Source: Apophysomyces variabilis (taxonomy: Eukaryota; Mucoromycota; Mucoromycetes; Mucorales; Mucoraceae). From it: a stretch of 64,000 nt of DNA. Below, piece by piece: positions 11,500 through 21,457 of this stretch; position 1 is the stretch's first letter; the number at the start of each line of letters is the position of its first letter. A program made the position numbers and the translations under genes. The stretch lies in the NCBI GenBank assembly GCA_002749535.1, contig MZZL01000396.1, positions 245,114 to 309,113 on the forward strand, read 5' to 3'. The notes beneath the pieces are model-generated. The model had not been told where the DNA came from. It did not search any database and saw only the letters and a list, made by a program, of their open reading frames with translations.

Positions 11500-12571
11500 A
11501 AACAATTGTAACAATCTTTGTTGATCATTTAAAAACCGCTTTTCTTCTCTTAAATCCCGATCAGTTTCCAGGATATACGTGTCCAAGCTTTAATACACTG
11601 CATCTAACAGCTTATTGCATGGCATATTTTATTAAATTTATCCAGCCAGCTGCCCTTTATTGACGCGATCTCTTTCTTTTGACGGTGAAGGCTTCCATGA
11701 CAAGGGTATCCAATCGCTATGCGATCTACAATGTTGCATGTGAATTTTCTATCTGTTCCAGTAGAACAAGAGAAGCTTTTATTTGGCGGAGCACACAGGA
11801 CGCAAGGCGACACAAAGAGAATGAGCCATGAAGCGACGTGAGAGCAATATCATCCCGATGATCACGCTCGTGTAGAGATAGAATGGGCCGCTCAATACCA
11901 AAGGCGGCTTGTTTTAGCTTTCTAATCCCTTCCATATTGGGCTTTCTATCCTTGTTTTCAAATATCTCCAGGCCCACTTGATTCATTGATTCGCATGAAT
12001 GTGGAAAAAGTTCTACGAGTTACACGGGGTAACCTGTTAACCTATCGGATTTTGATAATTAAACAGTAAATCACTGCAGATGCATGTTTACCAGGCTAAA
12101 CCACTTGGCAAGCTGCAGGGAAAACCTAGTATAAATGAACGATAAATCCTTGGTACGTAAATTTGACAAGCGATGACCTAAAGAGCGAGGGATGGAAATT
12201 CAAGTAAATGAAGCACATGGCCTAACCCTTTTATGCTGGGAGGTTAATAATTTCTCTTTTCCTGTAGAAGGCTTTCGAGTCTGTCATAGAAACATCACGA
12301 TTCATCAAGTAAAAAAAAAACATACAGCAGACTTAGGAGTTAAGTTACCAAAGATAGAAATAGACTATCTGCAGCAGAGTCTAAGCCGAATAACATATAC
12401 ATTTACCATGCATATATATATAAGGGCTATCATACGAAGGTTTTGCAACAATCCAGCTCAAAACCAGTATCGCTCTCCTCGAGTTAAGGTGAAACCGGCT
12501 TTACATCCGATCGACAGTATCCGTTGAGGGTCTTAGCGGCAGACTAACCAAACGCCGACACAACAATACAA
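11500..12571. other. Intergenic region, no supported gene
   Basis: Contains minus-strand frames around 11750-11990 that read partly like protein (for example NMEGIRKLKQAAFGIE, and in another frame a hydrophobic VIIGMILLSRRF), but they do not join into a gene. The right end is the upstream region of the small secreted protein gene. Confidence 0.4.
12413..12424 (+). promoter_or_regulatory. TATA-like element upstream of the small secreted protein
   Basis: TATATATATAAG lies about 150 bases before the ATG at 12572, a plausible distance for a fungal TATA box with a leader. Assigned by sequence and position only. Confidence 0.35.
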
Positions 12572-12892
12572 ATGAACTTGAAAATTTTATTGCTAATGCT
12601 ACCATTTGCTACGGGGGCCCCGCATGAAATCGGACCTGAGTGTACTGGTGATGCCATCTATAGATGCCTGAGTCCTTATCATGATCCAGAAACTGAGGTG
12701 CGAGCTACCAACTGGTCTTGCAGCCAGATAGGAAGAAATTGGAGGGCTTTGCAGGGTATGTGTTGGTGCGGTGATATCTCCCACGAATACTGCCAACTAA
12801 GTTCAAAGGACGAGGAGGATACCTTTAAGCAGCTTTGTCAAAAATACGAAGCAGACTTCTCCTATGGGCACTGTGACAATAAATCAAAATGA
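12572..12892 (+). CDS. Small secreted cysteine-rich protein
   Basis: Single-exon frame of 106 residues. The N-terminus is a typical signal peptide (MNLKILLLMLPFATGA, with a likely cut after about residue 16). The mature part, about 90 residues, has eight cysteines, including a C-W-C pair (GMCWCGD), enough for four disulfides, and is otherwise polar and acidic (KDEEDTFK). There is no membrane segment or GPI signal. Small size, export and even cysteine number are typical of secreted effector-like or surface-active fungal proteins, but the spacing does not match a family I can name. No intron is needed. A TATA-like element lies about 150 bases upstream. Confidence 0.6.
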   Translation: MNLKILLLMLPFATGAPHEIGPECTGDAIYRCLSPYHDPETEVRATNWSCSQIGRNWRALQGMCWCGDISHEYCQLSSKDEEDTFKQLCQKYEADFSYGHCDNKSK

Positions 12893-12976
12893 CGAATTGG
12901 AAAAAGATACCCTACCAATAGTACAAAATCTCGTCTAAGAGCTATTTATCAGAATCTCAATTCACTTGTTACATAC

Positions 12977-13735
12977 CTTGGCATCTACGGGCGCAAAGGT
13001 CCAATCCACTTGTCGAGCTGAATTTACTGTTGTAATTGTCATGAAGGTCTGATAAAGCACCCTGGACGCTTTCCTTGTGCCAGCATAGAAGATGCAATAG
13101 TAGCGATACTTTGCGCCGCATTCACCTCTTTGATGGAATACACCTTTGCATGAGTCACAATATCAGAATACATAGGCTATCCATTTCCGATCGCTTGAAG
13201 TTATGTTTACAAACGATACTTTCCGATGCTGGTCTGCATCAGCAGCATATGTTTCACGTGCAAATACTTGTCATCACGGCATAGCTGATGTTCCTGACCG
13301 CAAGCTCGGATATGTCTTGTAGCCTATCCATGACTCGATTTGCTCATGGCGATCTGCCGATCCTCGCCGATATCTTCCCCCAATAACCCATCCGTTCCGA
13401 ACGGCAAAACACGACCGGTTTGCACTGATCAGATGTTTGACATGGATCATTTGCTGTGGAACTTTCTTTGGCAGACTTGAGAATGGCGTGGCATGCCTTA
13501 TCGAGGGATTGCGCAGATGGAGAGAGATGAGTATCCCAGCTTCTGCACCTTACTGACTTGTTTCCGTAGGAATTGCATATACAATGACCACGGTATCTGT
13601 CTTGCCATGCACGAATGTATGCCAGCAGTTTTGGCCCAAGTTGGCATTCTGGGACTCACAGCTTAACATAGCCTCATCCTCGTCTGTATCGCATTTACAA
13701 TTTCGATCTTGGAGCCAATTAGTGTTCATCACGTT
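12977..13735 (-). pseudogene. Unrecognised minus-strand gene, probably degenerate
   Basis: Four protein-like blocks lie in order on the minus strand but in different frames. First (about 13735-13550): NTNWLQDRNCKCDTDEDEA and NLGQNCWHTFVHGKTDTVV. Second (about 13535-13345): SLDKACHAILKSAKE and CQTSDQCKPVVFC. Third (about 13140-13035): VYSIKEVNAAQSIATIASSM. Fourth (about 13030-12977): ARQVDWTFAPVDAK followed by a donor-like GTATGT. Between blocks one and two only an impossibly short (11-base) intron would keep frame. The repeated cysteines suggest an extracellular protein. I read it as a gene with frame damage, or a gene whose introns I failed to find. No family is recognised. Confidence 0.35.
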
Positions 13736-14638
13736 TGTCCAATAGAACTCATGACGCTTAATACTACAGAACTAAAAGTGATTCAAAGATATTTTATATC
13801 TCATGATGATATTCATTCACCAGATTCTCTTGTGTTGCTGTTAGACAAATGGTCTGGGCCGCAATAGAAGGCCTATAAAACCACTGGCATAGTTTAGCTT
13901 AGCCAATTCTATGCTACCTAACTACGGGTCAAATCATCATTGATTGTTTGCCGGGTTGTAACAACCTTGCTTCAAGTTCTAGGGTTTATTCCTCCCTCCC
14001 GGGTTTCTATCTTGAACCAACGGCTAGGTATTGTCAAACGGGGTTCGTATAGGATTTGGATTCACAAATGGTACCAAAAAGAATAAAATATAGAAACACA
14101 AGGTAGAGGGACATAAGGCAGAAGCAACAGCTTCTAGCAAATGTTATAACTCATACTTATCAAAGAGTATCCATAATAATTAAGGATTTGAAAAGCAAAG
14201 AAAGGAGAGGTTACTGTAGTAGAAATGCCCTGTCAACAATTAGCTGTTTAGAATGCCACATGTAGTAGGAACCGTTAACCCGACGTTAAAGCGCCCAATC
14301 ATTTCGATTACAAGAAGATGGAAAAACGCTGCATCTTTTAGACAGACAGGTGTCTTAGGTTTGATGAACACGTAAAAGCATATACTCTCTCTAAAAGCGT
14401 CTAAGAGTTATCTGGAAAAGGATGTAGCTAGACTCATTGATGGGCATGGGCTTAAACTACGTTCCCGTTATATAATATGTACGGGATGATTTTGCAGACA
14501 ACTATTTCTCTGGGCGTCTGCTGTGGAAGCCTCGACAGCACCCTTTTCATCAATAGAAAGTTAGTCTGCCGAGATAGTAACTCCGCCTGTCAAAAGGTCC
14601 TTTTTTGCCTCTTTGTCTTTCCGTTGCGGTAAAAAAGC
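13736..14638. other. Intergenic region upstream of OGG1
   Basis: No supported coding sequence or RNA. The last bases are T-rich and lead to the OGG1 start. Confidence 0.45.
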
Positions 14639-16080
14639 ATGACGATTCGAATCACACCTAGCCTATGTTCCAGTAAACTGGTTTGGAAAGATCTGAAAGT
14701 GTGTCCAAAGGAGTTACGTTTGGATACTTTGCGTTGTGGCCAGAGTTTTCGGTGGCAATTGTCGAATGACCAATGGTGAATAACGATGTCTAAACGGACG
14801 AAAGTGCATGAAGGAATGGATCGCTGATGTTTCTTTGCTTTCCTTCACTTTGTTTCAGGGCATGTGTCTTGAAAGGGCGTCTCTATGTACTTAAAGAGAG
14901 TGGTATGGATAAGAAAAAGATAATGGAAACAGCAATAAGAAAAAATGGCAAACTAAAAGAACTTATGTTCGGTGTTAGCCTCCACTGTGTTTTATGGTGT
15001 GCCAGCGGAAGAGGAGGAGTCCAATGATCAAGAGGTTGCACAAGAAATGGCGCATACACTGCGTGATTATTTTCAGCTCGACAAGGTGTCACTGGAAGAG
15101 TGTTATCAACGCTGGTCTAAACTCGACCCCAACTTTGACCGCAAGGCTTATTTATTTCAAGGCATCCGTATCCTCCGGCAGGACCCATGGGAGAACTTGA
15201 TTTGTTTTATTTGTTCTAGTAATAATAATATCGCACGGATAACCCAAATGGTAAAATGTGCAGAAGAACAAAACTTTGCTGCACTTTTCTTTTTCTCACC
15301 TGGTGTTTTATTAGGTGCATAAGCTAAGTATTCACTATGGTACCAAAGTGGCTACTTTGGATGATGTGGATTACTATGCATTTCCAGAACCCGATAAATT
15401 AGCTCATGAAGATGTTGAGGCTCATCTTCGACAACTTGGCTTTGGTTACCGAGCAAAATACATTGCTCAAACGGCTCAAAAGATAGCTGCACAGGAGCAG
15501 CAGCAAGCGTGGCTGTCAGGCCTGCGTGATGTACCCTATGAACAAGCGAAACAGGCGTTACTTCAATTTCCAGGAGTGGGTCCTAAAGTGGCAGATTGTG
15601 TGGTAAGGTGACACGAACCATACACAAGTTCCTATCGTAAACCTTAAAAATAACAATTTCTTTTTGTTGTGAATAGTGCCTTATGTCACTCGATCATGCA
15701 GAGGCGATTCCAGTAGATACACACGTATGGCAAATTGCATTACGTGATTATGGGTTTAGCAAGAAACAACGGAACAAGACATTGACCAGTAAGCTGTATG
15801 ATGAAGTAGGCCACCATTTCCGTACATTGTTTGGCCCTTACAGCGGCTGGGCTCATTCGGTAAGGGCAAAGATAAGAAACAAAAAGAAAGCAGAAACCAA
15901 ACAAAAAAAAATATTGACACAAAACATAACAAACCACAGGTGTTGTTTACCGCCGATTTAAGATCGTTTGAAGCCCGGCTATCCAAAAATCAAGGGATCG
16001 GAAACGTGTCCCAGAAAAAGGTGATCGTGCAAGACAACGAACAAATCACTCGACGCAGCAAACGACTCCGACAGAAATAG
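14639..16080 (+). CDS. OGG1: 8-oxoguanine DNA glycosylase/AP lyase
   Basis: Base-excision repair enzyme that removes 8-oxoguanine paired with cytosine and nicks the abasic site. Six exons (14639-14775, 14859-14902, 14979-15250, 15315-15602, 15677-15859, 15940-16080) give 354 residues, near the human length. The N-terminal domain has [10 protein letters not shown] and the conserved [12 protein letters not shown]. The helix-hairpin-helix reads [15 protein letters not shown], with the catalytic lysine (about residue 242) in place. The GPD-type loop follows as IPVDTHVW, with the catalytic aspartate at about residue 261. The Lys/Arg-rich tail RRSKRLRQK could be a nuclear signal. All junctions keep frame. 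A minus-strand gene converges on it from the right, with 353 bases between the two stops. Confidence 0.95.
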
Positions 16081-16433
16081 ATACGGTTTGATTGGATCGC
16101 GCCACACTTAAAGATGGCGTTACCTTTGTTTCGTTGGACACATTCCATTTTTTTTCTGACCACAAAAGGAAGGGAAAGAAAGAAAAGAAAAGATTATGTT
16201 ATTGGGTTACTTTTTGAAAAGTTGGAGTTACAACAAATGATAGGGTGGGAATAAAACGAAACATAAAAAAAAAGTTTACAACACGGATACGAATAACTAT
16301 TTCGGTAATTTGTAGCAGGTATTTGAGGTTACAACATGATTAGAACCCGATCGGTTAGATCAGGTTTTGAAAAAGACAAAATAAATCAGTAGTAGTAGTA
16401 AACAATAAAGTAGGGTTGACATCAAAAGAGAGT
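16081..16433. other. Convergent 3' intergenic spacer
   Basis: A/T-rich spacer between the stops of OGG1 and the minus-strand gene that follows. It likely carries both 3' untranslated regions. No other signal seen. Confidence 0.5.
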
Positions 16434-16837
16434 TTAGTACATGGGAGCAACACTTCCGGGACCAGATGATGTATGTCGACGCATTAGTTTCTTGGCACAA
16501 TGCCGAAAGAATGCCTTGACTAAAAAGAAAAAGAGAAAGCGGGATGTTAGATGGTTTCAAAAGAGGCACCCAATGAGATTTATCTCTTACCTTGACTGGA
16601 GTCCAAGTGCTTTTCAAGTGCTTTCAATTCTTCATTGATTTCTTCTTCGTCTTCTTCATCTTGATCTAGGTAATGGATCGAGGGAGGTTTTGCAGAGAAG
16701 GACACATTTCGTTTGGTCTGACCGGGTCGTTTTTTCTTTTGGATGGGATTGGTTGTGTTCTTATTCACGTCGCAATACCAAGATTCCAGAGAGGGGAGGG
16801 TATCATAGATCGAGCATCGTTTTTGTGTAGATGTCAT
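16434..16837 (-). CDS. Small acidic protein with a PP1-docking-like motif
   Basis: Two exons (16837-16591 and 16519-16434, spliced in frame) give 110 residues. The start MTSTQKRC is chosen over upstream in-frame ATGs because the upstream part is Lys-rich, low-complexity leader. A basic stretch (QKKKRPGQTK) leads into RNVSFSAKPPSIHYLD. RNVSF fits the RVxF motif used to bind the protein phosphatase 1 catalytic subunit, and the following segment resembles sequences in fungal PP1-binding or cell-cycle proteins. An acidic coiled-coil-like segment (DEEDEEEINEELKALEKHL) and a basic tail (RHCAKKLMRRH) complete it. No enzyme domain is present. The motif is visible; phosphatase binding is an inference. 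Confidence 0.6.
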
Positions 16838-17561
16838 TGTGACGTGTATAATATCCTGCTTGATTTGTCTTGAAGTGAAGGGAAGAAGAAGAAGAGAAAG
16901 AAAGGTGTGATCCCGCCCTTTTGTACTCTTTTTTTCTTGTTTGGTGGGGACGTGTGTCTTTTTTTTCTGATCCAAACATAAGCCTATCGGACGGAGATTG
17001 AATGCAAAATGGTGAGTTGCCTGAAATAGCCCATTCTCCATCCAATCAGAAGAAGACGATCTAAAGGATAGCTACATCATCTCGCATTTTTCCTTTTTAC
17101 CCAAAGATAGAACAACCAGCTCTATCTATAACAAGGAAGAAAGCAATCGACGGACAAGCCATGTCCATAGTTCCTGAAGGTGATCATTAGAGAGGAAGTG
17201 AATGTAGGATAAGGGAAAGAGAGAAACGAGTACAGCTAATGTAGCACAGAAAGTTACCATCTGTGCCTAACTCCTCACTTTTTTTTTCTCACTTTTTTGC
17301 CTTTCCTTGTTAGGTTCCCCTTTCTCTTGTTCTGCAAGGAGAACATACACTCTTAAACTCCCCTTGCCTGCTTGCCTAGCTGCCTGCCTCTCACTCTCTC
17401 TCTCTCTCTCTCATATCCACTCACTTACACACACTCTCTCTTTCTCTCTTTTCACACACTTTGCAACAACAAAACTCTTTTTCTTCTCTTCTTCTTCTCC
17501 TACATCTCTCTCTTACTCTGCATAAAAGCCTTTCTTTTTCTTCATAATTGAACTACAACAA
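16838..17561. other. Divergent promoter region between the small acidic protein and the septin
   Basis: Contains the leaders of both divergent genes. The right half is pyrimidine-rich and includes the CT repeat noted separately. Confidence 0.5.
17388..17460. repeat. CT/CA-rich low-complexity tract
   Basis: A run of CT dinucleotides (about 17394-17412), then CACA and CTCT runs, roughly 100 bases before the septin ATG. Such tracts are common in leaders and promoters of highly expressed fungal genes; a regulatory role here is inferred. Confidence 0.8.
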
Positions 17562-19439
17562 ATGAACGGTAAGTGCAGCACCATCATCTTCTAACCTTCA
17601 TCATAACTTACCCAACAATACCTATCGCCAACCTGTAGATTCGGCGAATAGCGCGTCATCCGGTGTAAGCATCTTATAATACATTGCCATTCCAGAAAAA
17701 GTTGAACCCTTTTTTGGCCCCCTTTTTTCTTTTCTTTTCTTTTTTTTCTTTCTGTTCCTCCTTTTGTAGATTACAGTGGTGCGCAAGAAACTTCAAGGTT
17801 ATGTTGGTTTCGCCAATCTTCCTAATCAAGTCCATCGCAAGTCCGTCAAAAAAGGTTTCCAATTCACCGCTATGGTTGTTGGTACGGCTAAAAAAAGGCA
17901 TTAGAAAAGAACATGGGGTACTTAATCCTTTTTCTTTTATTTTTTTAGGTGAATCTGGACTTGGTAAATCCACCTTGGTCAATACCTTGTTCAATACCCA
18001 GCTGTATCCTCCTAAGGAAAACGTCGAATTAACGCACGAAACGCCTCAGACGGTAGAGATCCAATCCATTACTTCCGATATCGAAGAGAATGGAGTCAAA
18101 CTTCGATTGACTGTGGTGGATACACCTGGTTTTGGCGACTTTGTGAATAACGAAGAAAGGCAAGTTGCACGTGTTTTCTCTTGTTTGAAAAGAAGAAAAA
18201 AGGGAGGGAAGCAGCCCGATTGACATTTTTCCCTTCTCTTAGTTGGAAACCCATCCTCGATAACATTGAATCACGCTATGATACTTATCTTGAACAAGAG
18301 AATCGTGTGAATCGTCGTAGAATGGTCGATAATCGTATCCATGCCTGTCTCTACTTCATTGCCCCCACTGGCCATGCGTAAGTGAATGCTATTTTCTACT
18401 AAACCCTTTTTTTAATGCAATTTTATCCAAAAAAAATAGTTTGAAGCCCTTGGATATTGAGTTCATGCGTCGTCTGCATACCCGCGTCAACCTCATTCCT
18501 GTCATTGCCAAGGCTGATACCCTGACAGAGGAAGAAGTGGCTGCCTTCAAACAGCGTATCCTCGCTGATATTAATTATCACAAGATCCAGATTTACCAGG
18601 CTCCGGTCTATGAGTATGATGATAAAGAAACCATTGCTGAAAACCGTGAAATTATGTCCAAAATCCCATTTGCCGTTGTCGGTTCTGATAAAGAGTTTGA
18701 AGTCGAAGGTGGACGCCGCGTACGTGGAAGAAAATATCCTTGGGGTGTGATTGAAGTCGATAATGAAGACCACTGCGACTTTGTCAAGCTGCGACAGATG
18801 TTGATTCGGTAAAAGAAAGAAAAAAAAAGACCTCCCCCCCCTCTCCGCCTTTCTTACTGACACGCTCTATTGCCATGTTTAGTACACACATGGAAGAACT
18901 CAAGGAATATACCAATGATGTTCTGTACGAGAATTACCGTACAGAGAAATTGACGGCCATGGGTATCCAACAAGATCCTTCTGTCTTCAAGGAAGTCAAG
19001 TATGTAACAGAAAAAAAAAAAAAAAGAAAGAAAAAAACTCTATTTCCTTGCTAAACTTGTTCCCCTACTTTTTTTTTTAGCCCCGTGCAAAAGATGGAGG
19101 AAGAACGTATTGCCCACGAACAGAAATTGGCCAAGATGGAAGCTGAGATGCGAGCTGTGTTCCAGGCCAAGGTTCAAGAGAAGGAAGCTAAACTGAAACA
19201 ATCAGAAGAAGAGGTATGTAACTTCTCTATCGATATGTTTGAATCGTGAATGCGAATGCTGACCGGGGTGTGTTATTTTTTTTCCTCACTCCTTGTAGTT
19301 GTATGCTCGTCACAAAGAAATGAAGGAGGCGCTTGAGAAGCAGCGTATGGAACTAGAAGAGAAGAGACGCCGCCTTGAGTCAGGCAGACCGATTACCCCT
19401 GAAAAAGTGAAAAAGAAGGGTTTCTCGTTCAACAAATAG
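17562..19439 (+). CDS. Septin (Cdc3/Cdc12-like) with C-terminal coiled coil
   Basis: GTP-binding filament protein of septin rings at septa and growing tips. Nine exons give 416 residues. The first exon is only seven bases (17562-17568). The others are 17639-17664, 17770-17881, 17949-18159, 18243-18377, 18440-18808, 18883-18999, 19081-19213 and 19299-19439. Signatures in order: [21 protein letters not shown]-loop GESGLGKST, switch II DTPGFGD, the AKAD base-recognition motif in [11 protein letters not shown], and the septin unique element from [19 protein letters not shown] onward. The last about 110 residues are charged heptad-like coiled coil ([20 protein letters not shown]). The intron after 18159 starts with GC, not GT (AG|GCAAGT), and is needed to restore NNEESW. 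Exact septin class is uncertain. Confidence 0.95.
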
Positions 19440-20626
19440 GAAACCAAGACAAACCAACCATAGATACTAGAAACAGAGAACGAAAAAAGCCTTCATTTTA
19501 GTTGTAATGGTTTGTGAATTTTTCCTCATCTCTATCTCTCTCTCTCTCTATCTCCTCTTTCTTTTTTAATCACGTTTTCTTTCTTCTTTCTTCTTCCTAT
19601 CAAGTTACAAGATTACGCTTTTTTCTTCCTTATGATTTTACCAACAAATAATCTCTTTTTTGTCTGTTTTAAACCAAAAAAGAAAAGACTTTGTTCTGCT
19701 GTTGGTTTTACTCGTCGATCTCTAGAAATAAGAAGAATGAACCCTAATAAGGTTGAGAAATAGTAAAGTTCATTGTTCTTACTGCCACTGTTTCTCTGTT
19801 CTCCTTCTTTACCATTCAAACATGAGATTTCCTCATGCCTCCAAATGCATTTGATTCAATTGAAAACTACTGATTTCTTTGCGTACGATTTATTCCTTTA
19901 GATATTTTACATTCTGCCTGATTTAAATCTGTATAAGTACAGAGATGGACCCTAGGCAAAAAAAAAAAAAAAAAAGCGTAAACTTTTGGTTACGCAGGTT
20001 TTTTTTTTTTTAAAAAAAGTGGTTCGACGATTTTGAGGAACCTTTTGCGCTTTCTTCAAAATACAGTGCCTCGTTTTACAGAGGTTTACATATATATACG
20101 CGCATAGACACACCCTGGTCCAAAAAAGATCCGACATATCAACATGGACAGTACACGTGAACTTGTTCTTATTTTTTTTACTCTGCATCTTTCTTATTTC
20201 ATCTTTAATAAGATTATTGTCTAAAGAGAAACTGTTTGTACAAATCGAAACCGTTCTTTTTTTCTTCTTCTAATGAATAAAGAGGATCGTGCGTCTTTTT
20301 TTCTCTTTTGTTGTATGTTTAGCTGGTGTGTATAGGTGAGTTTTGTGTTATCTGGGACGTCTGTGCGTGGGGCGTATTTAACGGGGAGCGTGTACGTGTA
20401 CGTGTATAGGTTTCTTTTTGTGTTGTGTTGTGTGTGTCTCTGCGTAGGGTGTTTTCTGGTCGAAACGAAGAAGACGTATGTTCATTTTTTTTTTCGTTTT
20501 TTTTCTTTCTGTTTTTTGTCATTGTTACTATTGGTCTGCTTTTCGAACACGTCGCTGGATGATGCGGGGGTTGGAGGGGGAAGGTTCCATGTTCAACGGA
20601 ACAAAAGAAAAGAGGATTAGGCTGTT
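19440..20626. other. Intergenic region with poly-A/T runs and GT-rich sequence
   Basis: Septin 3' end, then A/T homopolymers (about 19957-20020) and a GT-rich stretch (about 20330-20460) leading to the stop of the minus-strand small membrane protein. No gene seen. Confidence 0.5.
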
Positions 20627-20896
20627 TTATTGTTGTTGTTCTTGTTGTTCATCGACAGCTACTTGTTCTCGTCGTCTTTTTCGAATAATCACTTGGGCAT
20701 TTCCTCCTTGGGCTTTTAGTCTACGCTGCGCTTCTAGACGTGCTGCCTTGTCATTATGGTCAAATGCTGGACAGGGGAATAATGTAGGAGCGGCTACCGT
20801 AGCCACAGCACCGATGGCGACCATGAAGAATAAATTGGACGTGATGCGCTGGCGTTGCAAATGGTTCAGAGGCTTTAATCTTCCTGCCGAGAACAT
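20627..20896 (-). CDS. Small single-pass membrane protein, probably organellar
   Basis: Single exon of 89 residues from the ATG at 20896. The upstream in-frame extension is low-complexity leader, so this internal start is preferred. After a basic N-terminus (SAGRLKPLNHLQRQR) comes one hydrophobic segment (NLFFMVAIGAVATVAAPTLF), then PCPAF, then a charged helix (DKAARLEAQRRLK) and a Gln-rich end. The layout resembles small fungal mitochondrial inner-membrane proteins such as respiratory-assembly factors, but I cannot name one. The CPA following the membrane segment could be structural. Localisation is inferred from the basic N-terminus alone. Confidence 0.6.
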   Translation of the reverse strand: MFSAGRLKPLNHLQRQRITSNLFFMVAIGAVATVAAPTLFPCPAFDHNDKAARLEAQRRLKAQGGNAQVIIRKRRREQVAVDEQQEQQQ

Positions 20897-21457
20897 GATA
20901 AAACAAAGAGAGTGGGGTTGAAGGAATCCGAGTTCAATGAAAGAAAGAAAGGAGACCGAGACGGAGAGCGGGGAGGTGTATGTGTTTTTTAGACACAGAG
21001 AAAGAGAGAGAGAAAGAAGAAAACAACGCGCTTCACTTGTGCTGTTGCACCAACCCCGAAAGGTCCCAAACGATTTTGCAAAGAGGTCACAACAAAACAA
21101 AAACTGTCCATTGGAGACTCCTTCATCCAACAGGAACCCGGCTATTCAAAGAATTTAAGACCCCGAAGCCAAAGGCGGATGATGGATTACGAAGAGTGGA
21201 ATCATGGCTACAAGATACTCAGCGTGGTTTACTCTCTCTTCCTATTACGCCAACACCATTTTGCTTTTTTTTTTTCATTTACCAATCGTTTGGAGTAACC
21301 AGTGGTAGTAGTAATAGATCTAGATCATGGGTTCCTCACTGACTACAGTGCCTTTTGATCTGGATCTCATTCTCACTTTTTCTTGTCCTACCGTAGATGG
21401 TCGATTCGACCAAAACATAAGGGATTCCAAACTTTGGTTTAATTGCACACCCTTTGG
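20897..21457. other. Promoter/leader of the small membrane protein and 3' spacer of the SET/MYND gene
   Basis: Includes a GA-rich tract (about 20937-21020; CT-rich on the minus strand) just upstream of the small membrane protein start. Otherwise no gene recognised. Confidence 0.5.

Noticed and set aside
14639..14660. tRNA B-box-like GATTCGAATC
   Set aside because: No matching A box, stem or anticodon arm; it is the first codons of OGG1.
14827..15027. Independent small gene inside OGG1
   Set aside because: Reads through the OGG1 exon 2 and intron 2; shadow frame.
16360..16617. Separate 85-codon minus-strand gene
   Set aside because: It is the intron and second exon of the small PP1-motif protein read in the wrong frame.
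17307..17525. Ser/Leu/His-rich small protein
   Set aside because: Translation of the CT/CA repeat in the septin leader.
20336..20620. Plus-strand 94-codon protein rich in Cys, Val and Phe
   Set aside because: Translation of a GT-rich low-complexity tract.
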